Source: Eggerthia catenaformis OT 569 = DSM 20559 (GTDB lineage Bacteria; Bacillota_I; Bacilli_A; Erysipelotrichales; Coprobacillaceae). Taken from it: a DNA stretch of 61,909 bases. Where the stretch lies: assembly GCF_000340375.1 (NCBI RefSeq), contig NZ_KB446650.1, positions 20,163-82,071 on the forward strand, written 5' to 3'. How positions within the stretch are numbered: position 1 is the first letter of the stretch; the number at the start of each line of letters is the position of its first letter. The translations under genes were made by a program, and so were the position numbers. This document shows, piece after piece, positions 49,730-57,254 of the stretch. The notes beneath the pieces were generated by a model that did no database searches, was not told where the DNA came from, and was given only the letters and a program-made list of their open reading frames with translations.

Positions 49730-51085
49730 ATGAAAGAAGATATGAAAACACAACTTTTAACAAAAAGTCCTAAAGACTTGTTGTTTCAATTAGCTATTCC
49801 GGGAATTATAGGAATGGTTGTTATAGGACTTTATCCATTTATGGATGGAATATTTGCTGGGTGGATTATAGGGGATTATGCTATGTCTGCCATTAGTATA
49901 TCAATGTCTTTAACAATAATAAATGGTGGTATATCAGCACTTATTGGAGTTGGTAGTGCGTCAATATTATCAAGGGCTATTGGAAAGGGAGATAAAGAAA
50001 CAACGGATAAAATATTTGGAAATTTTTGTTATTGGGTAATTTTATTCTCTATAGTAATCACCGTATTAGGCTTGGTATTTGCACCTAATTTTCTTGACTT
50101 GGTAGGAGCAAAAGGGAATATTAAAGAACTGGGAGTTAGATATTTAAGAGTAGTTTTCTTTGGTTCAATATTTGTGAATTTTGCTCAAGCAGGTAATATG
50201 ACAATGCGTGGTGAAGGTGCATTGAAGCAATCTATGATGATTATGGGAGTAGGTGCTTTATTAAATATTATTTTAGATCCTATTTTTATGAAGTTAATGG
50301 GAGAGTATGCAATTGAGGGGGCAGCTATTGCAACTGTAATATCTCAAATTGTACAGGCGATATTAACATTTCACTACTTTTCAAAGAAAAGTGCTTTTGT
50401 TGGTATCCATAAAATTCAAAAGAGCAAGGCAATTTACAGTGAAATGTTTAGTATAGGAAGTTCGGCTATGATGATGCAAATTTTATTTGCAGTACAACAA
50501 ACATTTTTGTTCAAACAGGCTTTCGCTTATGGTGGAGATAATTGGGGAATTCTAATGTCTGCCACAATGAGACTTTATATGTTCTCATTTATTCCATTGT
50601 GGGGAATGAGTCAAGGTTTACAGCCTGTTATAGGAGCTAATTTTGGAGCAAAACAATATCAAAGAGTAAAAGATACTATGAAGATTTTCATGTATGGGGC
50701 AACAATACTTGCTGCTATTTCTTGGATACCATCCATGTTTTTCTCTGAAAAATTATTGTCATTGTTTAATGTGAGAAGTGAAATAATTGAAGCTGGAGTT
50801 ATGAACTTTAAATTGTTCTACTCTACTTTCATCTTGTATGGAATTATGATTATGACTCTTACATTTTTCCAATCTATTGGAGATGGGAAAAAAGCGAGCA
50901 TGATTGTAATGCTTAGACAACTGATTTTATTTATTCCGGCGATATTGCTATTGCCAAAGGTATTTGGAGGATTAGCAGTTTGGTGGGCTGAACCTATTGT
51001 AGATTTTAGTATGATTTTGCTCGGCTTGTTTTTTATGCTTAGCAGAATTAGAAAAATGGGAAAAGAAGAAGCGATAAATTGTTAA
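49730..51085 (+). CDS. MATE-family efflux transporter
   Basis: 451 residues, twelve predicted helices. It begins DMKTQLLTKSPKDLLFQLAI, then GMVVIGLYPFMDGIFAG and SALIGVGSASILSRAIGKGD, which is typical of DinF/NorM-type MATE exporters. It is the last gene of the TetR operon, ahead of a terminator. It would export a small molecule with sodium or proton flow; the ligand is unknown. An AAAGGAGAG site precedes the ATG. Confidence 0.92.
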   Translation: MKEDMKTQLLTKSPKDLLFQLAIPGIIGMVVIGLYPFMDGIFAGWIIGDYAMSAISISMSLTIINGGISALIGVGSASILSRAIGKGDKETTDKIFGNFCYWVILFSIVITVLGLVFAPNFLDLVGAKGNIKELGVRYLRVVFFGSIFVNFAQAGNMTMRGEGALKQSMMIMGVGALLNIILDPIFMKLMGEYAIEGAAIATVISQIVQAILTFHYFSKKSAFVGIHKIQKSKAIYSEMFSIGSSAMMMQILFAVQQTFLFKQAFAYGGDNWGILMSATMRLYMFSFIPLWGMSQGLQPVIGANFGAKQYQRVKDTMKIFMYGATILAAISWIPSMFFSEKLLSLFNVRSEIIEAGVMNFKLFYSTFILYGIMIMTLTFFQSIGDGKKASMIVMLRQLILFIPAILLLPKVFGGLAVWWAEPIVDFSMILLGLFFMLSRIRKMGKEEAINC

Positions 51086-51171
51086 GTATCTTATTATCCA
51101 AAGGTGAAAATAAACTATTAGAAAGGTTTGATATATGAATATTAGTTAGATGTAAGAAATGGGGGAGTAAG

Positions 51172-51264
51172 ATGAAAAATCTTTTTCATATAGAAGAAAG
51201 AAATAACAAAAAAATCTTCTCGCTTTATAGTTTCTTATTATCTCAAGCAACTAAATATATCTAA
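51172..51264 (+). CDS. 30-residue ORF after the MATE gene
   Basis: It encodes MKNLFHIEERNNKKIFSLYS and then FLLSQATKYI, after GGGGGAG. It lies between the MATE stop and the operon terminator. It may be the start of a lost gene or a genuine small peptide. The length gives no statistical support. Confidence 0.35.
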   Translation: MKNLFHIEERNNKKIFSLYSFLLSQATKYI

Positions 51265-51289
51265 GGAAAAGATAGATTCATTTCTTTTT

Positions 51290-51330
51290 GGAGGACTTTT
51301 TACGCCAAAGTGTAGAAGTCCTCCTTTTTT
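51290..51330 (+). terminator. Terminator of the TetR-ECF-MATE operon
   Basis: GGAGGACTT and AAGTCCTCC form a 9-base-pair stem with a long loop, followed by six T. Confidence 0.88.
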
Positions 51331-51374
51331 ATTCTCAAAAACAAAACAGAGAACTTAAAAAGGAGGATAACACG

Positions 51375-51791
51375 ATGGATAAGAAAGAATATTACCTTTA
51401 TGTAAAAGGCAAATCCGTACTTGTAAGTGAAAAAGTCTACAAAGCCTACTGGAAGATAACAGAGCATGAAAAGTATCTCCAAAGAAAAGATTGGAAGCAT
51501 AATGTTATGTCATTTTCAGCACTGGATCATGACGGACATTTTGTAGATAACATCATAGATGAAAAAATAGACTTAGAAAAAATTGTAGAAGTAAAAATGC
51601 AAATTGAAGAACTTCATAAAGCATTAAATACTCTCACAAAAGAAGAACGAGAGTTAATGGAAGCCATCTTCTACAAAGAAGAAAGTCTAAGGTCAATCAG
51701 CAGAAGAGAGAAAGTTACACATCAAGCAATCAGCGGGAGGAGGGATAGGATTTTAGAAAAACTGAGAAAGATTTTAGAAGATAAAATCTAA
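51375..51791 (+). CDS. Sigma-70 region-4-like regulator of mobile elements
   Basis: 138 residues from the ATG at 51375 (AAAAGGAGG upstream; the frame to 51288 overlaps the terminator). It starts KKEYYLYVKGKSVLVSEKVY and ends with a helix-turn-helix, SLRSISRREKVTHQAISGRR. Such small sigma-like proteins are frequent in conjugative and mobilizable elements of Bacillota. The target promoter is unknown. A terminator follows 10 bases later. Confidence 0.8.
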   Translation: MDKKEYYLYVKGKSVLVSEKVYKAYWKITEHEKYLQRKDWKHNVMSFSALDHDGHFVDNIIDEKIDLEKIVEVKMQIEELHKALNTLTKEERELMEAIFYKEESLRSISRREKVTHQAISGRRDRILEKLRKILEDKI

Positions 51792-51800
51792 AAAAATTTG

Positions 51801-51836
51801 GAAAGGTTAAGTATCAAAAAAGGTGCTTAACCTTTC
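51801..51836 (+). terminator. Terminator after the sigma-like gene
   Basis: GAAAGGTTAAG/CTTAACCTTTC, an 11-base-pair stem, followed by TTTG. Confidence 0.8.
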
Positions 51837-51905
51837 TTTGTAAAATACTGTTATGTAACACAAAAAACCGATATAGAAAAAATGGTGTGAAAATGATAAA
51901 ATATT

Positions 51906-51925
51906 ATTAGTTAATATAGACTAAC
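51906..51925 (+). promoter_or_regulatory. Second TetR-type operator, upstream of the hydrolase operon
   Basis: ATTAGTT-N6-GACTAAC has the same 7-6-7 layout as the palindrome at 46317 and differs from it at one position per arm. It lies 23 bases before the ATG at 51948, beside AT-rich -10-like sequence (TAAAAT/TATTAT at 51897-51907). Binding by the same TetR protein is inferred. Confidence 0.65.
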
Positions 51926-51947
51926 TCATGCTTGTGAGGTGTCCAAA

Positions 51948-52694
51948 ATGGAGTATATTGATATAAATAAAGACAAGAAAAGAATGGTTTTGCTCATACA
52001 TCCAATGCTTGCTTCTGCTGAGGGAATGAAAAAGTTAATTGCCGATAACATTGGAAATGAGTATAGATACATTATTCCAAATTTGTCTGCTCATGGTAGA
52101 TTGATTGATAAAAAGTATTTATCTGCAAGACAAGAAAGTGAAAATTTACATAATTATCTTAAAGAGAATGACATTAGAGAAATTTCTTTAGCCTTTGGAG
52201 CATCAATAGGCGGTGTAGTGTTACTAGAATTGTTAAAATACAAGGATATAAAGATAGTTAAAGCCTTATTTGAGGGCTGTAGTTTATGTCAAAATGCGAG
52301 TGTTTTAGAGTTTATCATAAGAAATATTGTTCTATATGAACGAAAAAAAGCTATTAAAAATAGTGACTCAGCTAATAGAAAAATTATAAGCATATATGGA
52401 GAAACAATGGGACGAATGATGGCTGAAAATCTAATCAGAATAGATAAACAAAGCATTAAAAATATCTGCCATGATTGTGCATTTGTAGATCTTCCCAAGT
52501 TATCAGAAGCAGAACAAAAGAGGTGCATATTCTGTTATGGATCTAAAGAAGTTAATTTAAAATATGCAAAGAGAGTTATTTCAAAAGAATATCCATATGC
52601 AGCGTTAAGAATATGGAAGGGACAAAACCATTGTACAAAGATAACAACGAATGTAGAAGGGTATTGCAAAATGATAAAAGCTGAGATTGATTAA
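51948..52694 (+). CDS. Alpha/beta hydrolase, first gene of the cargo operon
   Basis: About 248 residues from the ATG at 51948, preceded by GAGGTG; a GTG nine bases earlier is possible. The fold signs are VLLIHPMLASAEGMKKLI, the nucleophile elbow AFGASIGGVVLL (GxSxG) and the C-terminal His in WKGQNHCTKITT. It resembles the hydrolase at 53372 in overall layout. The substrate is unknown. Confidence 0.82.
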   Translation: MEYIDINKDKKRMVLLIHPMLASAEGMKKLIADNIGNEYRYIIPNLSAHGRLIDKKYLSARQESENLHNYLKENDIREISLAFGASIGGVVLLELLKYKDIKIVKALFEGCSLCQNASVLEFIIRNIVLYERKKAIKNSDSANRKIISIYGETMGRMMAENLIRIDKQSIKNICHDCAFVDLPKLSEAEQKRCIFCYGSKEVNLKYAKRVISKEYPYAALRIWKGQNHCTKITTNVEGYCKMIKAEID

Positions 52695-52723
52695 AACATA
52701 TTGTTGAAAAGAGGGTGTTAGCA

Positions 52724-53341
52724 GTGAATGATAAAAGCAATAAAAAGTTTTGGAATAAATTCGCCAAGCTGTACGCTCCTTTTATGAAGAAGGATAAAGG
52801 AGTTTATGATAATGTTTGTGAGTATATTCGTCCTTACTTGAATAGAAATATGAACGTACTTGAACTTGCTTGCGGTTCAGGTCAGTTATCATTTAATCTT
52901 TCAAAATATGCTAAAAATTGGATTGGGACAGATTTTTCGGAACAGATGATTTTAGAAGCAAGGAAGCGTGGAGAAAACGAAAACCTTACCTTTGAGGTAG
53001 CTGACGCAACCTCATTATCTTTTTCTGATGGTGAATTTAATTGCGTTGTAATTGCTAATGCACTTCATATTATGCCGGAGCCGGATGAGGCAATGAGAGA
53101 AATATACAGAGTATTAAAACCTAATGGCATTTTGTCTGCTCCTACTTTTCTATGGAAAGAAGGGACCCAAAGTAAATTCAAAAAATGGATAATGTCCGTT
53201 GTGGGATTTAAGATGTATCAAGAATGGAATAAAAAACAATTTAAAGATTTTATTGAGAAGCATGGATTTTCAGTAGTTGAAATGAATTTGATACATGGAG
53301 GGCTTGCACCCATCGGCGTTATGATTGCTTATAAAAAGTAA
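52724..53341 (+). CDS. Class I SAM-dependent methyltransferase
   Basis: About 205 residues from the GTG at 52724 after GAGGGTG. The SAM motifs are NVLELACGSGQLSFNLS (motif I), WIGTDFSEQMIL (motif II) and CVVIANALHIMPEPDEAMRE. This is the UbiE/Coq5-like fold used for small-molecule methylation. It is 29 bases downstream of the first hydrolase in the same operon. Confidence 0.88.
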   Translation: MNDKSNKKFWNKFAKLYAPFMKKDKGVYDNVCEYIRPYLNRNMNVLELACGSGQLSFNLSKYAKNWIGTDFSEQMILEARKRGENENLTFEVADATSLSFSDGEFNCVVIANALHIMPEPDEAMREIYRVLKPNGILSAPTFLWKEGTQSKFKKWIMSVVGFKMYQEWNKKQFKDFIEKHGFSVVEMNLIHGGLAPIGVMIAYKK

Positions 53342-53371
53342 TATTAAAATTGGGATTTTGGAGGAGAGTTA

Positions 53372-54139
53372 GTGAACATACATGAGTTTGGAGCTGATAA
53401 AAATAAAATAATTGTGTTGATTCATCCTTCATTAGTCATGTGGGACTATTTTGAATACATTTTATCTATACTTAAAGAAGAGTATCATATTATTGTTCCT
53501 GCACTTCCCGGATATGATGAGGAAAATCCAAACGAAAATTTTACAAGTGTAGAAGAAATTGCAGATAATTTATTAGGATGGCTGAAAGAACATAAAATTG
53601 AGAAAGTTGATCTTTTGTATGGTTGCTCTATGGGCGGTTCTATCGCTTTAAAAATGTTCTCCAATCACGGAATTAAAATAAGGAACATTATTTGCGATGG
53701 AGCAATAACACCATATCAGCTTCCTTGGATTGTTACAAGAATGATTGCCATAAGAGATTTTCTTATGATTTCTATAGGTAAAATTGGAGGACTAAAGCTT
53801 CTTGAAAAATCATTTTCTACAGATGAATACAGCGAAGAGGAATTGAAGTATGTTGCTAAAGTCCTTAATTTTATTAGTTATAAAACGATATGGAGAACAT
53901 TTGAATCTTGCAACAACTATGTTATGCCAAAGAACGTGTCAGAACATAGCGGTCGTATTCAATATTGGTATGGTGATAAAGAGTCTAAAGCCCGTGCATG
54001 GGATATCAAATATATGAAAACTTATTTTCCAAATACTGAGTTTATTAAATTTGAAAACATGGGTCATGGCAGCATGGCAAGTCTTTATCCTGTGAAAATG
54101 GCTAATCAATTCAGAGATTTAATGGAAGTTAAGAAATAA
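53372..54139 (+). CDS. Alpha/beta hydrolase, second of the cargo operon
   Basis: 255 residues, GTG start after GGAGGAG. It shows IVLIHPSLVMWDYFEYIL, LPGYDEENP, the elbow LLYGCSMGGSIALK (GxSxG) and the His in FENMGHGSMASLYP. It is distinct in detail from its neighbours, so not a recent duplicate. Role unknown. Confidence 0.85.
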   Translation: MNIHEFGADKNKIIVLIHPSLVMWDYFEYILSILKEEYHIIVPALPGYDEENPNENFTSVEEIADNLLGWLKEHKIEKVDLLYGCSMGGSIALKMFSNHGIKIRNIICDGAITPYQLPWIVTRMIAIRDFLMISIGKIGGLKLLEKSFSTDEYSEEELKYVAKVLNFISYKTIWRTFESCNNYVMPKNVSEHSGRIQYWYGDKESKARAWDIKYMKTYFPNTEFIKFENMGHGSMASLYPVKMANQFRDLMEVKK

Positions 54140-54177
54140 AATAATTTGTCATTTTTGGAATTAAGGAGGTATGCATT

Positions 54178-55116
54178 GTGAGTGTTAAATATAAATTAAC
54201 GGAATTTTTATTTCGTCATACTGTAAAACCTATGATGAAAAAAGCAATAAAAAATCCGGATGAATATTTTGCTAAACAAGAAAAGAAACAGAAATCTAAA
54301 CTCCCTCTTGAAAAACTTCATAAATCTTATGATTTTGAAGAAAAGTGTACAAGCGGAACTTTGTATTATGCCGTCAAACCAGAAGGTAAAGTGGCAAATA
54401 GGCTTGTGTTATATTTCTTTGGTGGAGGATATACCATTCCGGGAGATTCCGGTGATTTTGAGTTTGCCCAAGATATGGCTAATCAAAGTCAGGCTGAAGT
54501 GTGGCTTGTATGGTATCCACTTTTTCCAAAAGCAACCGGCTTGCAAATTATTGAAGCAGGTCTAAACGTTTATAGCGAGGCACTTAAGGTGTTTAATGCA
54601 GATGATATTATATTTTTTGGTTTATCAAGTGGAGCAAGCCTTGCACAAAATATATGTTTGCATATTCTTGAAAACGACATGAGATTATCAATGCCAAAAA
54701 GATTGATTATGCACTCGCCAACCTTTCGTATTCCTCCGACTAAAGAACAGATGAAAGAGATGGAGAGACTTGATAAGTTTGATTGCATTATTCCGGCTTG
54801 CTACATGAAAGAACAAGATCAAGTAATGCAAAGAATAAATTTAAATAATGTGGAATATATGAAATCGCCAATTGAGTACTCATGGAAAGGGCTACCTGAC
54901 ATGTATATCATTTATGGTTCTTATGAAGTGTTGATAGCAGAGCTGCCGGAGGCAAAAGAAAAAGCTAAAATGGATGGCGTGGTTATGAAAACATATATAG
55001 GAGAGAGAATGATGCATACTTGGGCGGCGGCAGGATTTTTACCTGAGGCAAAGGAAGTAAGAAGCAACATATATGCCGTAATACGAGGAGATAAAGATGA
55101 TAGCTTTCTCTTGTAA
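54178..55116 (+). CDS. Alpha/beta hydrolase / esterase of the HSL type
   Basis: 312 residues, GTG start after AAGGAGG. Oxyanion-hole region VLYFFGGGYTIPGD (a variant of HGGG, with Phe in place of His), the nucleophile elbow FFGLSSGASLAQNI, an Asp region near DMYIIYGSYEVLIAE, and the His in RMMHTWAAAGFLPE. The HSL-like layout suggests ester or lactone hydrolysis. It is the third hydrolase in a row. Confidence 0.82.
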   Translation: MSVKYKLTEFLFRHTVKPMMKKAIKNPDEYFAKQEKKQKSKLPLEKLHKSYDFEEKCTSGTLYYAVKPEGKVANRLVLYFFGGGYTIPGDSGDFEFAQDMANQSQAEVWLVWYPLFPKATGLQIIEAGLNVYSEALKVFNADDIIFFGLSSGASLAQNICLHILENDMRLSMPKRLIMHSPTFRIPPTKEQMKEMERLDKFDCIIPACYMKEQDQVMQRINLNNVEYMKSPIEYSWKGLPDMYIIYGSYEVLIAELPEAKEKAKMDGVVMKTYIGERMMHTWAAAGFLPEAKEVRSNIYAVIRGDKDDSFLL

Positions 55117-55171
55117 TATTCTACAGGTAGCTTTCAGAAGAAAAGTGGATATTGTGGGGTGATTGATAATT

Positions 55172-55669
55172 ATGTATATGACGATACTGCTTGCAGTTAT
55201 TATGATGATTGGATTGTTCTTATTGCTGTGGGCAGGAGTTGGATTTATTCAAAACAAAGACTTCTTTTCTTCGTGTCCTAAAGAAGTGTTTGATGTTATT
55301 GAGCAAAAGGAAAAACGCTTTCGTGGTCAGAGTTTAGTTGGATGGATATTAGCTATTATTGCAATACTATTCATGGGGAGTTCAATTATCGTTGGTGCAG
55401 TGGATGGTGTTCAAAATAACTTTACTTACATTCAGTTTTTCATTAGATTTCTGATGATACTTCTTTTGCTGAAAGCCTTTGATATTGTATTTTTTGATTG
55501 GATACTTTTGTGCAATCGAGGTTTTAGTTTTTTTGAACATTATTATCCGGAAGTGGTAGATAAGCTTAGTCCTAAACTCTTTGGATATAACAAAAAGGAA
55601 CACATTATTCAAGTGTTATTTATGATTATCGGATCGTTAGTCATTGCATGGATATGTACATTATTTTAA
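55172..55669 (+). CDS. Integral membrane protein of the cargo operon
   Basis: About 165 residues with four hydrophobic helices (near residues 5-25, 55-80, 90-115 and 145-165). A polar loop before the second helix reads CPKEVFDVIEQKEKRFRGQS. The start could also be TTG at 55163. I do not recognise the family. Its place between an esterase and a methyltransferase suggests a membrane partner of that pathway. Confidence 0.65.
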   Translation: MYMTILLAVIMMIGLFLLLWAGVGFIQNKDFFSSCPKEVFDVIEQKEKRFRGQSLVGWILAIIAILFMGSSIIVGAVDGVQNNFTYIQFFIRFLMILLLLKAFDIVFFDWILLCNRGFSFFEHYYPEVVDKLSPKLFGYNKKEHIIQVLFMIIGSLVIAWICTLF

Positions 55670-55703
55670 AAACTAAATTAAAATTAGTAGGAGGTGTTTA
55701 TAC

Positions 55704-56522
55704 TTGAAAGAAATAGAAATGCAAGAAAAAATAAAACCCATTTTGAATGGTGCTGCGGAAACGATGCTTCAGAGTTTTTATGCAAGAGCACAATATTCCA
55801 AGAGCAAAAGACATAAATTTTATGATGCCAAAGCGGTGGAATTGGTTGAAAAAATTGATTACGATTTTACTGTCGCCACAAATGATTCCCTTATGAGTTA
55901 TGGCGTGATTGCAAGAACGCTTGTATTTGATGAACTGGTAAAAGAGTTTATTGACGAAAATCCAACCTGTACAGTCGTAAATATTGCTTGTGGACTTGAC
56001 ACGAGATTTTATCGAATGGATAACGGACAAATCACATGGTACAATGTGGATCTGCCTGAAACCATTGAAGTAAGAAATCAGATTTTTGCAGAATCCGGCA
56101 GAGTTTCAAACATCGGTATTTCAGCAACGAATTCGGCGTGGGCAAAAGAAATAAAAGCAGATGGGAACATTCTGTTTATCATTGAGGGATTGTCAATGTA
56201 CTTGACACGGGAAGACAACGCCCAAATGCTCCGAATTATTCGAGAGAATTTTGACAATGCGTATGTTCTTATGGAGTGCCTGTCAAAAAGGTGGGTAGCG
56301 AAAGAAAATGTTGAAAAGTCCATACAAAAAACCGGAGCAAAATTCATATTTGGAGCGGATTCCTTTGATGATATTACGGATATTGCAAGAGGTTTCCGTA
56401 GTGTAAAGGATGATGATATTACAAGGGGGATGTCTGCTTTATTTCCTGTGCTTAAGCTTATTAACTGGTTGCCGATTGCTCACAAACTATCACAGAAAAT
56501 ATTGATATTTGAGAAGGTGTGA
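55704..56522 (+). CDS. Class I SAM methyltransferase, leucine-carboxyl-methyltransferase-like (PF04072)
   Basis: 272 residues, TTG start with TAGGAGGTG upstream. It shows MLQSFYARAQYSKSKRHKFY, the SAM site CTVVNIACGLDTRFYRMDNG and WYNVDLPETIEVR, then FIIEGLSMYLT. This is the PF04072 pattern of O- or carboxyl-methyltransferases that act on small molecules. It is the last gene of the operon. It is unrelated to the first methyltransferase beyond the fold. Confidence 0.88.
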   Translation: MKEIEMQEKIKPILNGAAETMLQSFYARAQYSKSKRHKFYDAKAVELVEKIDYDFTVATNDSLMSYGVIARTLVFDELVKEFIDENPTCTVVNIACGLDTRFYRMDNGQITWYNVDLPETIEVRNQIFAESGRVSNIGISATNSAWAKEIKADGNILFIIEGLSMYLTREDNAQMLRIIRENFDNAYVLMECLSKRWVAKENVEKSIQKTGAKFIFGADSFDDITDIARGFRSVKDDDITRGMSALFPVLKLINWLPIAHKLSQKILIFEKV

Positions 56523-56613
56523 TGTTACCATCATGATTGTCATCAAGAAGTACACACTGCGATAGGCAAATCACAGCTTATATAACTAACAATTAAATAA
56601 CAACTAATATAAA

Positions 56614-56648
56614 AACAGTAAATTGAAAGGAACAGTTTACTGTTTTTT
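56614..56648 (+). terminator. Terminator of the hydrolase/methyltransferase operon
   Basis: AACAGTAAA/TTTACTGTT with about 13 bases between, followed by TTTT. It lies 90 bases past the last gene. Confidence 0.75.
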
Positions 56649-56680
56649 ATTTGAGAAAAATTGAAACGGAGGAATGAAAA

Positions 56681-57010
56681 ATGAAGAAAGAAAACACATT
56701 ACAGGAAGTACAGGAACAAATTTCTGAACTACAGGAAGAAAGAGAAAAGTGCGATGTAAAGCTGAAACAATTACAAAATCAAGGCAAGAAATTAGAAAAG
56801 CTGGCAAATGAAAAGGAACGAAAAAGAAGAAATCACAGGCTCATACAAAGGGGATTGATGGTAGAAAGGGTCATTAAAAATCCTCTAATATTTACCAATG
56901 AGGAGATAGAAGAATTACTTAAAGTTGTTACTCACACAGAAGAATACAGACAAGCCTATGAAGAAATGATAAATGGGAAAGATATGGAAGATGAAACAAT
57001 CATCGAGTAG
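56681..57010 (+). CDS. DUF3847 relaxase-associated protein
   Basis: 109 residues, mostly coiled coil at the N-terminus (LQEVQEQISELQEEREKCDV), then RNHRLIQRGLMVERVIKNP and FTNEEIEELL. DUF3847 proteins sit just before MobA/MobL relaxase genes in mobile elements, as here. A part in relaxosome assembly is inferred. Confidence 0.8.
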   Translation: MKKENTLQEVQEQISELQEEREKCDVKLKQLQNQGKKLEKLANEKERKRRNHRLIQRGLMVERVIKNPLIFTNEEIEELLKVVTHTEEYRQAYEEMINGKDMEDETIIE

Positions 57011-57074
57011 ACAGAATAAAAAAACTTAGTTTTTTCAGAAGCTCCCTGCAAGGGCAAAAAGCTCCGCAGGACGC

Positions 57075-57122
57075 AAAGCACCCTTTAGGGTGTATAATTG
57101 CGCCCTTAGTAAACTAAGGGAT
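57075..57122 (+). other. Origin of transfer (oriT) with RSF1010-like nic site
   Basis: TAATTGCGCCCTTAG (57095-57109) differs at one base from the RSF1010/pTF1-type core TAAGTGCGCCCTT, where the MobQ relaxases cut after the GCG. By analogy the nick is between 57102 and 57103. It is flanked by the palindrome CACCCTTTAGGGTG (57079-57092) and the hairpin CCCTTAG-TAAA-CTAAGGG (57103-57120). The relaxase gene follows at once. Confidence 0.85.
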
Positions 57123-57254
57123 TTTAGCAAGTCTTTGAAAATCCAAAACTTTATAAAAACATACGGATAAAGCAGATAGGAAAAGATACAAAAAATAGCC
57201 TGTCTGCTTTTTCCTTTACCTGAAAACAAACAAAAAAATGAAAGGAGCTTAAAA

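Noticed and set aside
51306-51374. An upstream extension of the sigma-like gene
   Set aside because: It runs through the terminator of the preceding operon; AAAAGGAGG is spaced for the ATG at 51375.
56550-56612. A further TetR operator near AACTAAC at 56585
   Set aside because: Only one arm matches and the partner arm is missing at the 7-6-7 spacing.
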